Source of the DNA: CAYUVH01 sp964448135
GTDB lineage: Bacteria; Verrucomicrobiota; Verrucomicrobiia; Limisphaerales; UBA8199
DNA length: 64,000 nucleotides
Reading direction: 5' to 3'
Assembly: GCA_964448135.1 (NCBI GenBank)
Contig: CAYUVH010000040.1
Coordinates: forward strand, 16,238 to 80,237
The first letter of the stretch is position 1. Each line of letters opens with the position of its first letter. The notes under the pieces were generated by a model. That model had not been told where the DNA came from and searched no databases. It was given only the letters and a program-made list of their open reading frames with translations. The position numbers were made by a program, and so were the translations under genes. Shown in pieces: positions 1-8,203 of the stretch.

Positions 1-1
1 C

Positions 2-1033
2 AAGAGCGGCGCGGGGACGTTGCGATTGACGGTGGGTAGCACTTACGCGAGCGGCACGACGGTTTCGGCCGGGCGCCTGCTGGTGAACAATACCTCCGGA
101 TCCGGCACCGGGAGCGGCGCGGTCACGGTTTCGGGAGGGACGCTGGGCGGCACCGGGATTCTTGCCGGACCCCTGACAGTCAACGCCGGCGGCACGCTTT
201 CGCCGGGTGCCTCGATCGGCACGATGACGATCAGCGGCGCCGGGACTTCGACTCTCGGCGGCACGACGTTCATTGAGATTGATCGCAATGGCGGCGCACC
301 GCAGGCGGACAAGCTGGCTCTGAACGTGGGCAGCTTGAGTTACGGCGGAACCCTGACCGTCACGAACATCGGCGCGGCGGTGCAAGCCGGCGATGTCTTC
401 ACCCTGTTTTCCGCGCAGAGTTACAGCGGCGATTTTTCGACTTACATCCTGCCTCCGCTCGGCGCGGGGACAAATTGGTACACGGGCATGCTGGCCACCA
501 ATGGCACCCTTCGCGTGAACCGCAAACCCTCCACGACGCCGCTTACCTTCACCAACACGCTGCCGGCTGTGCTGCAGATTCCCTTCGCCACGCTGGCCGG
601 CAACGGCACGGATCCCGACGGCGACTCGCTCGCTGTTTCCGCGGTGAGCCTGACCTCGACCAATGGTGTGGTCCTGAGCACGAACGCGACTTCCATCAGC
701 TACTCGAACAACCTCGGCGCGAACGACCAGTTCACCTACACGCTCACCGACAATCACGGCGGCAGCGTGACGGGTATCGTCAACGTCGTGAACATCGCCC
801 AACCCGCGGCGGCGCAATTCGTCGGCGCCCCGCAGGCGAATGGAAATTCCACGACGCTGCATTTCTCCGCCACGCCCGGCTGGACCTATTACCTCGAACG
901 CTCGACCAACGTGCCGGACTGGAAGACCATCTGGACCAACGTCGCCCCGCCGGGCGGCACCTTCGACTACGTCGACGACTTCCACGACCTGCCCGCACCC
1001 CCCGCGAGCGCGCTGTACCGGATGCGGTGGTAA
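2..1033 (+). CDS. Secreted protein with autotransporter-type strand repeats and Ig/cadherin-like domain, 5' truncated
   Basis: The reading frame is open to the left edge of the window, so only the C-terminal part (about 343 residues) is present. The first ~80 residues are Gly/Thr/Ser rich with the pattern GGTLGGTG...LTVNAGGTLSPG, typical of autotransporter-associated beta-strand (PATR) repeats. Residues ~175-260 (containing NGTDPDGDSLAVSAV and FTYTLTDNHGG) form a cadherin/Ig-like domain of the kind found in large surface proteins. The last ~65 residues (YYLERSTNVPDWKTIW ... ALYRMRW) match a module that also ends the proteins at 35832-39161 and 41901-44819. No sorting motif such as PEP-CTERM is visible. 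Likely cell surface or secreted; its ligand is unknown. Confidence 0.8.
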   Translation, partial: KSGAGTLRLTVGSTYASGTTVSAGRLLVNNTSGSGTGSGAVTVSGGTLGGTGILAGPLTVNAGGTLSPGASIGTMTISGAGTSTLGGTTFIEIDRNGGAPQADKLALNVGSLSYGGTLTVTNIGAAVQAGDVFTLFSAQSYSGDFSTYILPPLGAGTNWYTGMLATNGTLRVNRKPSTTPLTFTNTLPAVLQIPFATLAGNGTDPDGDSLAVSAVSLTSTNGVVLSTNATSISYSNNLGANDQFTYTLTDNHGGSVTGIVNVVNIAQPAAAQFVGAPQANGNSTTLHFSATPGWTYYLERSTNVPDWKTIWTNVAPPGGTFDYVDDFHDLPAPPASALYRMRW

Positions 1034-1075
1034 TTTGTTCGATATCCGCCCGGGATACGGACAGAATCGTGGCCG

Positions 1076-2206
1076 ATGAAACGCACTCCTCTTTTTGCGT
1101 CCCACCAGTCGCTGGGCGGACGATTGATCGAATTCGGCGGCTGGGAAATGCCGGTGCAATACACAAGCATTGTCGACGAGCATCAGGCGGTCCGTAACGC
1201 AGCCGGGCTGTTCGACATTTCGCACATGGGCCAGGCTCGTGTGCGCGGGGCGGGCGCGGAGGCGTTTCTGAACGCGACACTGACCAACGATGTGCGCAAG
1301 CTCGCGCCGGGGCAGGGCCAATACACGCTGATGTGCAACGAGCGCGGCGGAGTGATCGACGATCTCTACGCGTACCGCGTGGGACCCGAGGAATACTTTC
1401 TCATCATCAACGCTTCCCGCGCCGACGTGGATCTCGCATGGCTGGAGAAACGATTGGCGGCGGCGGGGACGTCAGCGCGGGCGAGCATCGAGAATATCTC
1501 GGCGCGCTCCGGCGCAGTGGCGCTGCAGGGGCCGCGCGCGGCGGAGATTATCGTGGCCGCGTTTCCGGGAGCCACAACGGGTGGAACGGCGGTCGCGAAT
1601 CTGGCGGAGTTGAAGAAGAACCAGATCGGCGCGATCAAGTTTGACGGGGCGGAGTTGTGGGTTGGGCGGACTGGTTACACGGGCGAGGATGGATTCGAGA
1701 TTGCCACCTCGGCCGGGGCGATCGTCAAAGTTTGGGAGCGGCTGTTGGAGGTGGGGAAGGCGATGGGATTGAAACCGGCGGGCCTCGGCGCTCGCGATAC
1801 GTTGCGCACGGAAGTGTGTTATCCGCTCTATGGCCATGAGTTGGACGAGGAGACCACGCCGATCGAGGCGGGAGTTGGATTTTTTGTGGCTTTGGATAAG
1901 GGAGAATTCGTAGGGCGTGAAACGCTGGCGGCGCAGAAGGCCTCGGGTGCAAAGAAGAAGCTGGTGGCTTTCAAGATGACCGAGAAATCGGCGCCGCCGC
2001 GGCCGCATTATCCGATTTGGGGCGGCGGGTCGAAGATGGGCGAGGTCACGAGCGGCACGCAGAGCCCGAGCATGAATCAGGGCATCGGACTGGGTTACGT
2101 GACGCCGGAATTTGCGAAGGTGGGCACGGCGCTGGAGATTGAAATCCGGGGGAAACGTTCGCCGGCCGTGGTCGTGGCGAAGCCGATCTTTCGGAAGCCT
2201 GCTTGA
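1076..2206 (+). CDS. gcvT: Aminomethyltransferase (glycine cleavage system T protein)
   Basis: 376 residues, the usual length for GcvT. It transfers the methylene group from the aminomethyl-lipoyl H protein to tetrahydrofolate and releases ammonia in the cytoplasm. Family features are visible throughout: N-terminal LIEFGGWEMPVQY and GLFDISHMGQ, the folate-site Asp in GGVIDDLYAYRV, GRTGYTGEDGFEI, and the C-terminal MGEVTSGTQSPS with the beta-barrel tail. The ATG at 1076 starts the conserved N terminus; the upstream bases show no strong Shine-Dalgarno. gcvH and gcvP are not in this window: the next gene is an unrelated L,D-transpeptidase. No glycine riboswitch fits in the 42-base gap upstream. 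Confidence 0.95.
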   Translation: MKRTPLFASHQSLGGRLIEFGGWEMPVQYTSIVDEHQAVRNAAGLFDISHMGQARVRGAGAEAFLNATLTNDVRKLAPGQGQYTLMCNERGGVIDDLYAYRVGPEEYFLIINASRADVDLAWLEKRLAAAGTSARASIENISARSGAVALQGPRAAEIIVAAFPGATTGGTAVANLAELKKNQIGAIKFDGAELWVGRTGYTGEDGFEIATSAGAIVKVWERLLEVGKAMGLKPAGLGARDTLRTEVCYPLYGHELDEETTPIEAGVGFFVALDKGEFVGRETLAAQKASGAKKKLVAFKMTEKSAPPRPHYPIWGGGSKMGEVTSGTQSPSMNQGIGLGYVTPEFAKVGTALEIEIRGKRSPAVVVAKPIFRKPA

Positions 2207-2237
2207 GATGGGCCCTGTATCTGTGGCTTAATCGGGC

Positions 2238-3431
2238 GTGGCGCGACGACGGAGCAAATACCAGTTTCCAGGTTCGAAATCCGAACAGCCCGGTGGTTTG
2301 CGCTGGGTGGTGTTGGCGGCGCTGCTGGCTTTGGTGGTCTGGGTGGTTTGGTTGTCGCTGCATCCAGCTCGAAAGGAGACGCGAATTTCACAAAAGCCGT
2401 CGCACCCGGAAGGGCAGCCCAAGGCTCAACCTCCGACAGAGCCGGCCAGGCCCGCTCCCAAACCGCCGGCGTTGGTCGTGACGAATCCCCCGCCCGCGGC
2501 CACGAATCGGGTGGGGGCAAATCCGCGCCGCGTTCCCGAGGCGAATCTCCAACCTATTCAGCCGGGCCCGTTCCCACGTCCGGCGAAGACGACTTTCGAA
2601 GCGCAGGTGGCCATGGGGCGACTCGGGATTTCGTCGGGCTCGATTGACGGGTTGATTGGTTCGCAGACGCGGGCGGCGTTGAAATCGTTTCAGTGGCGGG
2701 AGCATTTGGATGAAACCGGGGAGTTTGACACGAACACCGCGGCACACCTCATCCTGGCGACGCCGTCGTGCACGACTTACGTGGTGACGAGCAACGACCT
2801 GGCGCGTTTGCAACCATTGCAGCCGACGTGGCTGGGCAAGTCAAAACAGACCGCGCTGGATTACGAAAACATCCTCGAGTTGGTAGCGGAGAAAGGACAC
2901 GCGCATCCGAATTTGGTGAAACGGCTCAATCCCAGGATTGGTTGGACTGCCGTGACGCCGGGCACGGAAATCACGATCCCCGACGTGGAGCAACCGGAAA
3001 CCAAAACCAAGGCGGCGTGGGTGTTGATCCATCTGTCCGCGCGGACGCTCGAGGCATTTGATGCGCAGACAAATCTACTCGCGCACTTTCCATGCAGCAT
3101 CGCGCAGAAGGTGGAGAAGCGGCCGGTGGGAGAGTTGCACGTGGCGGTGGTGATTCCGGATCCGGATTACACGTTCAATCCGGAAGTATTTCCGGAATCG
3201 GCGGAGGCGCGGCAGTTGGGCAGGAAATTGATCATACCGCCGGGGCCGAACAATCCGGTAGGGGTCGCGTGGATTGGGTTGGATCGTCCGGGCTATGGAA
3301 TGCATGGGACGCCGAGCCCGGAGCAGGTGGGGCGGACCGAGTCGCATGGTTGCTTCCGATTGGCGAATTGGAACGCCCGCCATCTTCTGGGACTTGTGTG
3401 GGTAGGGATGCCAGTTTTGGTGGAGCCGTAA
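2238..3431 (+). CDS. L,D-transpeptidase (YkuD family) with peptidoglycan-binding domain
   Basis: 397 residues from a GTG start. Residues ~22-42 are one membrane segment (LRWVVLAALLALVVWVVWL), so the rest is periplasmic. A Pro/Lys-rich linker is followed by a peptidoglycan_binding_1-like domain (~115-165, with GSQTRAALKSFQ), a LysM-like stretch, and a C-terminal YkuD domain. The catalytic signature is intact: YGMHGTPSPEQVG followed by SHGCFRL, with His370 and Cys372. Such enzymes make 3-3 cross-links in peptidoglycan or anchor proteins to it. The gene lies 31 bases after gcvT and may be read through from it, but there is no functional link. Confidence 0.9.
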   Translation: MARRRSKYQFPGSKSEQPGGLRWVVLAALLALVVWVVWLSLHPARKETRISQKPSHPEGQPKAQPPTEPARPAPKPPALVVTNPPPAATNRVGANPRRVPEANLQPIQPGPFPRPAKTTFEAQVAMGRLGISSGSIDGLIGSQTRAALKSFQWREHLDETGEFDTNTAAHLILATPSCTTYVVTSNDLARLQPLQPTWLGKSKQTALDYENILELVAEKGHAHPNLVKRLNPRIGWTAVTPGTEITIPDVEQPETKTKAAWVLIHLSARTLEAFDAQTNLLAHFPCSIAQKVEKRPVGELHVAVVIPDPDYTFNPEVFPESAEARQLGRKLIIPPGPNNPVGVAWIGLDRPGYGMHGTPSPEQVGRTESHGCFRLANWNARHLLGLVWVGMPVLVEP

Positions 3432-3463
3432 CGAGCTGAGCGGGGTAATCGAATACAGGCCGG

Positions 3464-4297
3464 TCATGGATTCTGACCTTGTTGTTTTATGGCCGCTTCG
3501 AGGAAAGGCCTGAATCGGCTTACGGGATTGCCGAATCCAAACAAAGTGAATCTCTCTTTGCCCCCGCCTATATTAATGGCCACCACTTCGCCTGATGAGT
3601 TGAGCACAGGCGCTCCGCTGGTTGCCTGTAGCACGAGTTTTGAGTTGTCGAATCGGTAAATCAGGTAGCCATCACGATCAATCCCCGTAACCGTTGCGGC
3701 GTGAAGTTTCTGCGTTGGCGGGGCGCCTTCCAAAACAGCAGCAGCCAGCCATACTCGTCGACCTTTGACTGGCACGGTCATCGCCAGGACAAATGGATGA
3801 ATTTGATCTCCTTTCGGTGCCCAGAAAGCCAGGATGTCTCCCGCTTTGGATTTGTCGTCGTAGGCCGCAGCTTCCGAAATGACGATGGGAGATCCTGGTT
3901 TCGGAAAATCGAGCGATGCATCGAAGCAATCTTTCAATTCCAAACTCTTCACCACCTGGGGAACTTCCACAGCGGGAACTTTGTGGGGAGCTCCGCCATC
4001 AGGACCGAGAAGATGTATGGCGGTCAACAGTATTGGACGACTGGCATTCGTCAGGCTGATCTCAAACGCAGTTCCGGCCTCGATGGTTCCAAGGGTCGTC
4101 TCGAAGGTGGGGCGGAAAAGCGATCCAGCGGGCGGTTGAGGTGGGCTCTGATTTGAAGAGGGGGATCCTCCTCCCGTTGTGAATGGTTCATTTCGATCAC
4201 AGCCAACGAGACAACTGAATGTCAATGCCAGGCTGAATGCGTAAAACGCAGATGTCCACCCCCACGTCTGCAGCTCTGCTGCAATTCCCCATTTCAT
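3464..4297 (-). CDS. Lipoprotein with trypsin-like serine protease fold
   Basis: 277 residues. The N terminus is a lipoprotein signal with lipobox LVGC (Cys33), then a Ser/Pro-rich linker. The remainder fits a chymotrypsin-like fold: a His in ILLTAIHLL (His95), an Asp in AGDILAFWA (Asp154), and the serine region QATSGAPVLNSSGEVVAIN (Ser227), which corresponds to the GDSGGPV motif with one Gly replaced by Ala. The three candidate triad residues occur in the right order, so it may be active, though the glycine-to-alanine change is unusual. The gene starts 10 bases after the leuA stop and runs the same way, so it is probably co-transcribed with leuA. The substrate is unknown. The protease assignment is by motif only. 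Confidence 0.65.
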   Translation of the reverse strand: MKWGIAAELQTWGWTSAFYAFSLALTFSCLVGCDRNEPFTTGGGSPSSNQSPPQPPAGSLFRPTFETTLGTIEAGTAFEISLTNASRPILLTAIHLLGPDGGAPHKVPAVEVPQVVKSLELKDCFDASLDFPKPGSPIVISEAAAYDDKSKAGDILAFWAPKGDQIHPFVLAMTVPVKGRRVWLAAAVLEGAPPTQKLHAATVTGIDRDGYLIYRFDNSKLVLQATSGAPVLNSSGEVVAINIGGGKERFTLFGFGNPVSRFRPFLEAAIKQQGQNP

Positions 4298-4307
4298 ACT
4301 CTTTGAT

Positions 4308-5963
4308 TTATGACCTGTTCAGCGCGCTGAGGACGGCTTTGACGGAGGCGAGTTCGATATTCGTATCCACGCCGGCGCCCCAGCGGAGGCGGCCGTCGGC
4401 ATGCTTTATTTCGATGTAGGAAATGGCGGCGGCTTCTTCGCTGGCGGCGAGGGCGTGTTCGGTGTAGCCCTTGATTTCAAAGCGCGGGACGCCGGCGCTG
4501 CAGAAGCCGTGAACGAGCGCGGCGAGCGGGCCGTTGCCTTCGCCGTTGATTTCGAAGGGCTGGCCGTCCCTGAGGAGTTTTGCGCGGCAGCGGACGGTGC
4601 CGTTGTGGCTCTGCGTGGAAAAGCTCTGGAGCTGCCAGGGCGAGCTGCGCTCGATGTATTCGCGCCAGAACATCTGCTTGAGTTCGGTGCCGCTGACCTC
4701 ACGGCCGAGCCGGTCCACCTCATCGTTGGCGATGGGGCCGAATTCGCGCTGGAGATCCTTCGGGAGTTCGATGCCGAATTCACTTTCGAGCAAATAGGCG
4801 ACACCGCCTTTGCCGGACTGGCTGTTCACGCGGATGACCTCGCGGTATTCGCGACCGATGTCGGCCGGGTCGATCGTGAGGTAGGGGACGTCCCAGATTT
4901 TGCGTCCGCCGTCGGCCCACTCGGCCAGGCCTTTTTTGATGGCGTCCTGATGCGAACCGCTGAACGCGGTGAAGACGAGTTCGCCGGCATAGGGATGACG
5001 CGGCGGCACGGTCATGCCGGTGCAACGCTCATAAATTTCGACGAGGCTGTCCACGCGGCTGAAATCCAGTTTGGGATCCACGCCCTGCATGTAGAGATTG
5101 AGCGCGACGGTGACGAGGTCGAGGTTGCCGGTGCGTTCGCCATTGGCGAAGAGCGTCCCTTCCACGCGGTCGGCGCCGGCGAGCAAGCCGAGTTCCGTGG
5201 CGGCGACGCCGGTGGAACGGTCGTTGTGCGTGTGGAGGCTGACGATGAGTGATTCGCGGTTCTTGATGTTGCGGCAAATCCATTCGATCTGGTCCGCGTA
5301 GACATTGGGCATCGCGACTTCGACGGTGTCGGGCAAGTTGAGGATCATCTTGCGCTGGGGTGTGGGCTGCCAGACGTCCATAACGGCCTCGGAGATGTCT
5401 TTCGCGAATTCGACCTCGGTGGCGCTGAAACTTTCCGGCGAGTATTGAAGCATGTACTCAGTGCCCTGGAGCCGGGGGAGGCGGTCGCGAATCATCTTCG
5501 CACCCTGCACGGCGACGTTGATGATCTGTGCCTTTGACATGCCGAAGACCACCCGGCGCTGTGCCGGGGAAGTCGAGTTGTAGAGATGGATGATCGCCTT
5601 CTTCGCGCCGACGAGCGATTGGAAGGTGCGTTCGATGAGGTCTTCGCGCGCCTGCACGAGGACTTGGAGCCAGACGTCGTCCGGGGCGCGATTTTCCTCA
5701 ATGAGCCGGCGATTGAACGTAAACTCCGTGTTGGACGCTGAAGGGAAGCCCACTTCGATTTCCTTGAAGCCACATTTTACCAGCGCCTGGAAGAGCTCGA
5801 GCTTCTGGCCCACGTTCATGGGCACCGCGAGCGCCTGGTTGCCGTCGCGCAGGTCCACGCTGCACCAGATGGGGGCGCGGGTGAGGGTGCGGTTGGGCCA
5901 TTGACGGTTGGGCAAGGCCACCGGCGGATATGGGCGGTATTTCGCTGAAGGATCTTTGAGCAT
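4308..5963 (-). CDS. leuA: 2-isopropylmalate synthase
   Basis: 551 residues. Catalyses acetyl-CoA + 2-oxoisovalerate to 2-isopropylmalate, the first committed step of leucine synthesis. The HMGL-like catalytic barrel starts with the metal-binding motif SVDLRDGNQAL, and the later VSLHTHNDRSTG supplies the conserved His residues. A C-terminal LeuA allosteric domain follows (~430-551), containing HNGTVRCRAKLLRDG. The sequence resembles the longer LeuA class rather than the E. coli type. The ATG at 5963 gives the expected N terminus (MLKDPSAKYRPYPP). The leader upstream carries a leucine attenuator (6005-6167), so expression should respond to charged tRNA-Leu. A lipoprotein gene follows 10 bases downstream. 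Confidence 0.96.
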   Translation of the reverse strand: MLKDPSAKYRPYPPVALPNRQWPNRTLTRAPIWCSVDLRDGNQALAVPMNVGQKLELFQALVKCGFKEIEVGFPSASNTEFTFNRRLIEENRAPDDVWLQVLVQAREDLIERTFQSLVGAKKAIIHLYNSTSPAQRRVVFGMSKAQIINVAVQGAKMIRDRLPRLQGTEYMLQYSPESFSATEVEFAKDISEAVMDVWQPTPQRKMILNLPDTVEVAMPNVYADQIEWICRNIKNRESLIVSLHTHNDRSTGVAATELGLLAGADRVEGTLFANGERTGNLDLVTVALNLYMQGVDPKLDFSRVDSLVEIYERCTGMTVPPRHPYAGELVFTAFSGSHQDAIKKGLAEWADGGRKIWDVPYLTIDPADIGREYREVIRVNSQSGKGGVAYLLESEFGIELPKDLQREFGPIANDEVDRLGREVSGTELKQMFWREYIERSSPWQLQSFSTQSHNGTVRCRAKLLRDGQPFEINGEGNGPLAALVHGFCSAGVPRFEIKGYTEHALAASEEAAAISYIEIKHADGRLRWGAGVDTNIELASVKAVLSALNRS

Positions 5964-6004
5964 GGCGATGTCGTTTGATTGTTGGGGCCGCCGCGCGGTG
6001 AGGC

Positions 6005-6042
6005 AAACAAAAACCCCACCGCCGGACTCGGCAGTGGGGTTT
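6005..6042 (-). terminator. Attenuator terminator of the leuA leader
   Basis: Read on the minus strand, AAACCCCAC (6034-6042) pairs perfectly with GTGGGGTTT (6011-6019). After one mismatch, a further 4 bp pair (6029-6032 with 6021-6024) around a 4-base loop. The hairpin is followed directly by a T-rich tract (TTTTTGTTTG). It lies between the leader peptide stop and the leuA start, where an attenuator terminator belongs. Confidence 0.9.
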
Positions 6043-6080
6043 CAGTAAAGCTTTGTGAACTGATCAGAACCCGACTGCCG
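6029..6080 (-). promoter_or_regulatory. Antiterminator pairing of the leuA attenuator
   Basis: On the minus strand CGGCAGTCGGGTT (6068-6080), the last codons of the leader peptide, is complementary at 12 of 13 positions to AACCCCACTGCCG (6029-6041), the 5' arm of the terminator. The two structures exclude each other. A ribosome stalled on the Leu codons just upstream would leave 6068-6080 free and block the terminator. A ribosome that reaches the stop codon would cover it and let the terminator form. Pairing is read directly from the sequence; the mechanism is inferred from known amino acid attenuators. Confidence 0.8.
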
Positions 6081-6132
6081 CGCTACGCAACAGCAGCGCG
6101 TTCACTAGCAGCAGATTCAGATTCTTAATCAC
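6064..6132 (-). CDS. leuL: leu operon leader peptide (22 residues)
   Basis: A 23-codon reading frame with GTG start at 6132 and TGA stop at 6064-6066. Its product has seven leucines in 22 residues, in two runs (NLNLLLVN and ALLLRS); six are CTG or TTG codons and one is CTA. It sits between a sigma70-like promoter and the leuA attenuator terminator. This is the standard arrangement for leucine-responsive transcription attenuation, where the peptide only serves to sense charged tRNA-Leu. No Shine-Dalgarno is seen, and the predicted transcription start lies at or near the GTG, so translation may be leaderless. Confidence 0.88.
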   Translation of the reverse strand: MIKNLNLLLVNALLLRSAAVGF

Positions 6133-6138
6133 GGATTT

Positions 6139-6167
6139 ACTCTAACCAATGAGGTGCGCGCGGTCAA
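6139..6167 (-). promoter_or_regulatory. Predicted leuL-leuA promoter
   Basis: On the minus strand TTGACC (6162-6167) and TAGAGT (6139-6144) are separated by exactly 17 bases. They match the sigma70 -35 box at 5 of 6 positions and the -10 box at 4 of 6. The expected start site, about 7 bases beyond the -10 box, falls on or next to the GTG of the leader peptide. Confidence 0.6.
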
Positions 6168-6203
6168 TCCTCTTTTGGCGGGCCGCGATTTTGAAGGCCC
6201 GGT

Positions 6204-7697
6204 TTAGTTTCCGTATTGTTGGAAGAACCGGTTCTGAAAGAGACCAGCGGGGTCGTATTTACGCTTCAGGGCGAAGAAGGCGGCGGCCTGCGGGTAAGCG
6301 GCGGTGAATTGTTCGCGTGTCGCGTGCAAGCGGTAGGGCAGGTAGTACCTGCCCTGGTGGCGCAGGGTGGCGCCGATGATCTGACGCGCGGCCCCGGCCA
6401 TTTTGGCTTCGCCTGCGGGAGTCCGCGCCTGGTCGAAGAGCATCACCAACGAATACATTTCCTGGTCGGCGTACCGGAGGAAGGTGTCGTCGTCGCGTTT
6501 GACCTGGCGCACGGTGATGTTGAGCAAATCCACGCCGGTGCGGGGGACGATCTCGCGCAACTCCGCCAGCAGAGGTTCGAATTGGGCGGGAGGCACGAAG
6601 GATTCCATCAGGACGTCCGTGGCGTCCTGGCTTTGGTTCTGAAAAACGGCGGCGGGTTCAGACAGGAGGTCATTTCGCTCGGCGACGCCGCTGGAGAGAA
6701 ACGGCGCGAGACGCTTTTCGGCGTTCCAGCGCAGGCGCTTGCCGTAGTCGCTTCCGGCGCTGCCGCGAAAAATCGTGCGGCTTAGACGAGGGTTGGCGGC
6801 GCCGTGGAGAGGGCTGACGACGGGGCCGTTGGTGGGCTGACGCCGCAGCACGTTCAAGATGGCATCCTGGAGAAAGTTTTCCCGGGTCACGCGCAGCCGG
6901 CCGTAGACCATGGCGATGTCATTGGATTCAGAGAGCCGATGCCGCAAGGTTTCAGCGTAGGCTGCGGCGGTAATGACCTCCCGCTCCAACGTGTAGCGTT
7001 CGTTGGGGACGATTCGCAGGCGAACATCGAGGATGATGCCGAAGAGCCCGTAGCCGCCGAGCGCCAGCGAGAAGAGTTCGCGGTTCTCCGTCCGGCTGCA
7101 ATTGACCACCTGCCCGTCCGCCAGCATCAGCCGAAAGGATTCAACCGTGGAGGCGATGGGCGGCCGATCCGCCTGCCAGCCGTGGCAATTCACACTAAGC
7201 GAACCGCCGAGGGAAAAATCGTCGTTGGACTGCATTACCTCCACCGAACAACCATTGCGATTGAGATACGCAATCACGTCATGCCACCGTGCCCCGCTGC
7301 CGGCGTGGAGGATATGGTTCGAAGACTCCAACTCAAGCTGGTTGAACGCGGCCATGTCCACCACGATGCCGTTGCTGGCAATGGTGTGCCCGCCCATGCT
7401 GTGGCGCGCGCCTGCGATGGCAACCGGCAAGTGCCCGGCGCGAGCGCGTTCGAGCAGTTTTGCCAACTGCGCTTCGGCGTCCGCGGAGGCGGCGGGAATT
7501 GGCCACACTTCGGCAACGCGGGTTTCATTCAAGCGGCTGGCATCGTCGACGTTGCCGGCAGCGGGTGGGCGGTGATCGTGGCGGTCGGTGTACCAGGTTT
7601 TGAGCAGGTGCCAGGCCGGATGGGCGATGAGCGCCAGGGCAATCAACGCGGAAATTCCCGCGCCGATCAGAAATCTTTTGAGGATGCGACGTTTCAT
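6204..7697 (-). CDS. Membrane-anchored FAD-linked oxidase (sugar-lactone/alditol oxidase type)
   Basis: About 497 residues. The ATG at 7697 is preferred over an upstream start because AAGGAAGG precedes it at good spacing. One N-terminal membrane segment (FLIGAGISALIALALIA) is followed by an FAD_binding_4 domain with LPVAIAGARHSMGGHT and DDFSLGGSLSVNCHGW. A C-terminal half resembles the D-arabinono-1,4-lactone oxidase family, ending in KYDPAGLFQNRFF, which is characteristic of this group. It probably oxidises a sugar, polyol or aldonolactone at the cell envelope. Substrate cannot be told from sequence. It stands alone, divergent from the membrane-protein gene at 7820. Confidence 0.8.
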   Translation of the reverse strand: MKRRILKRFLIGAGISALIALALIAHPAWHLLKTWYTDRHDHRPPAAGNVDDASRLNETRVAEVWPIPAASADAEAQLAKLLERARAGHLPVAIAGARHSMGGHTIASNGIVVDMAAFNQLELESSNHILHAGSGARWHDVIAYLNRNGCSVEVMQSNDDFSLGGSLSVNCHGWQADRPPIASTVESFRLMLADGQVVNCSRTENRELFSLALGGYGLFGIILDVRLRIVPNERYTLEREVITAAAYAETLRHRLSESNDIAMVYGRLRVTRENFLQDAILNVLRRQPTNGPVVSPLHGAANPRLSRTIFRGSAGSDYGKRLRWNAEKRLAPFLSSGVAERNDLLSEPAAVFQNQSQDATDVLMESFVPPAQFEPLLAELREIVPRTGVDLLNITVRQVKRDDDTFLRYADQEMYSLVMLFDQARTPAGEAKMAGAARQIIGATLRHQGRYYLPYRLHATREQFTAAYPQAAAFFALKRKYDPAGLFQNRFFQQYGN

Positions 7698-7787
7698 CCA
7701 ACCTTCCTTGTTTTCAATCTGGCGCAAAGATTGGCGCGTGGCAATCGGGAAATCTGACCGGTGAAACCGATAACCCGGCTTGTCAAA

Positions 7788-7815
7788 CCCGCCGCAATCC
7801 GTTACTTGCGGCGGG
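7788..7815 (+). promoter_or_regulatory. Perfect 10-bp hairpin directly before a start codon
   Basis: CCCGCCGCAA (7788-7797) and TTGCGGCGGG (7806-7815) are perfect inverted repeats with an 8-base loop, ending four bases before the ATG at 7820. No T-run follows. As RNA it would fold over the ribosome landing site; as DNA it could be an operator between the divergent genes at 7697 and 7820. Confidence 0.5.
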
Positions 7816-7819
7816 ACGC

Positions 7820-8188
7820 ATGAGCTGGAAACGCAAACTCTCGGGCGGAGTGCTGGCGACCATCGGCTTCCTGCTCTCGCCGCTTTCGTGGTGGAACGAC
7901 CTCTTTATCAACGTTCCGCTGGCGTTGGGTTTCGCGTGGCTGGTGGGTTTGGTGTTCCCGAATTCCTTCCTGGTGGCGTGCGTGGTGGGCTACTGGCTGA
8001 CGAATGTGATCGGGTTTGTGCTGATGCACAAAGGGGTGCAACAAGCCGTCACTGACAAGCCGAAGGGTTACTCGCTGAAGGATTTATTGAGAGACGTGGC
8101 GATCTCGCTGGCTTACACGGCTTTGATCGTGGGTTTGGTTAAATGGGGGGTGCTCAAGCCGGTCCAGGCGTATTTTCAGGGGCGATAA
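7820..8188 (+). CDS. Small integral membrane protein, function unknown
   Basis: 122 residues with three to four hydrophobic segments (LATIGFLLSPLSWW, LALGFAWLVGLVFP, FLVACVVGYWLTNVIGFVLM, ISLAYTALIVGLVKWGVL) and a cytoplasmic-looking loop, QQAVTDKPKGYSLKDLLRD. I do not recognise a named family. The gene is preceded by a strong hairpin that leaves no clear Shine-Dalgarno. It is followed after 15 bases by a secreted GH-like protein with its own Shine-Dalgarno. Confidence 0.75.
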   Translation: MSWKRKLSGGVLATIGFLLSPLSWWNDLFINVPLALGFAWLVGLVFPNSFLVACVVGYWLTNVIGFVLMHKGVQQAVTDKPKGYSLKDLLRDVAISLAYTALIVGLVKWGVLKPVQAYFQGR

Positions 8189-8203
8189 CTCGAAAGGTGA
8201 CTC

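Noticed and set aside
1034..1075. Glycine riboswitch in front of gcvT
   Set aside because: The 42-base gap is too short and lacks the conserved blocks.
6204..7727. Start of the FAD oxidase at 7727
   Set aside because: The ATG at 7697 has a good AAGGAAGG site and begins directly before the membrane segment.
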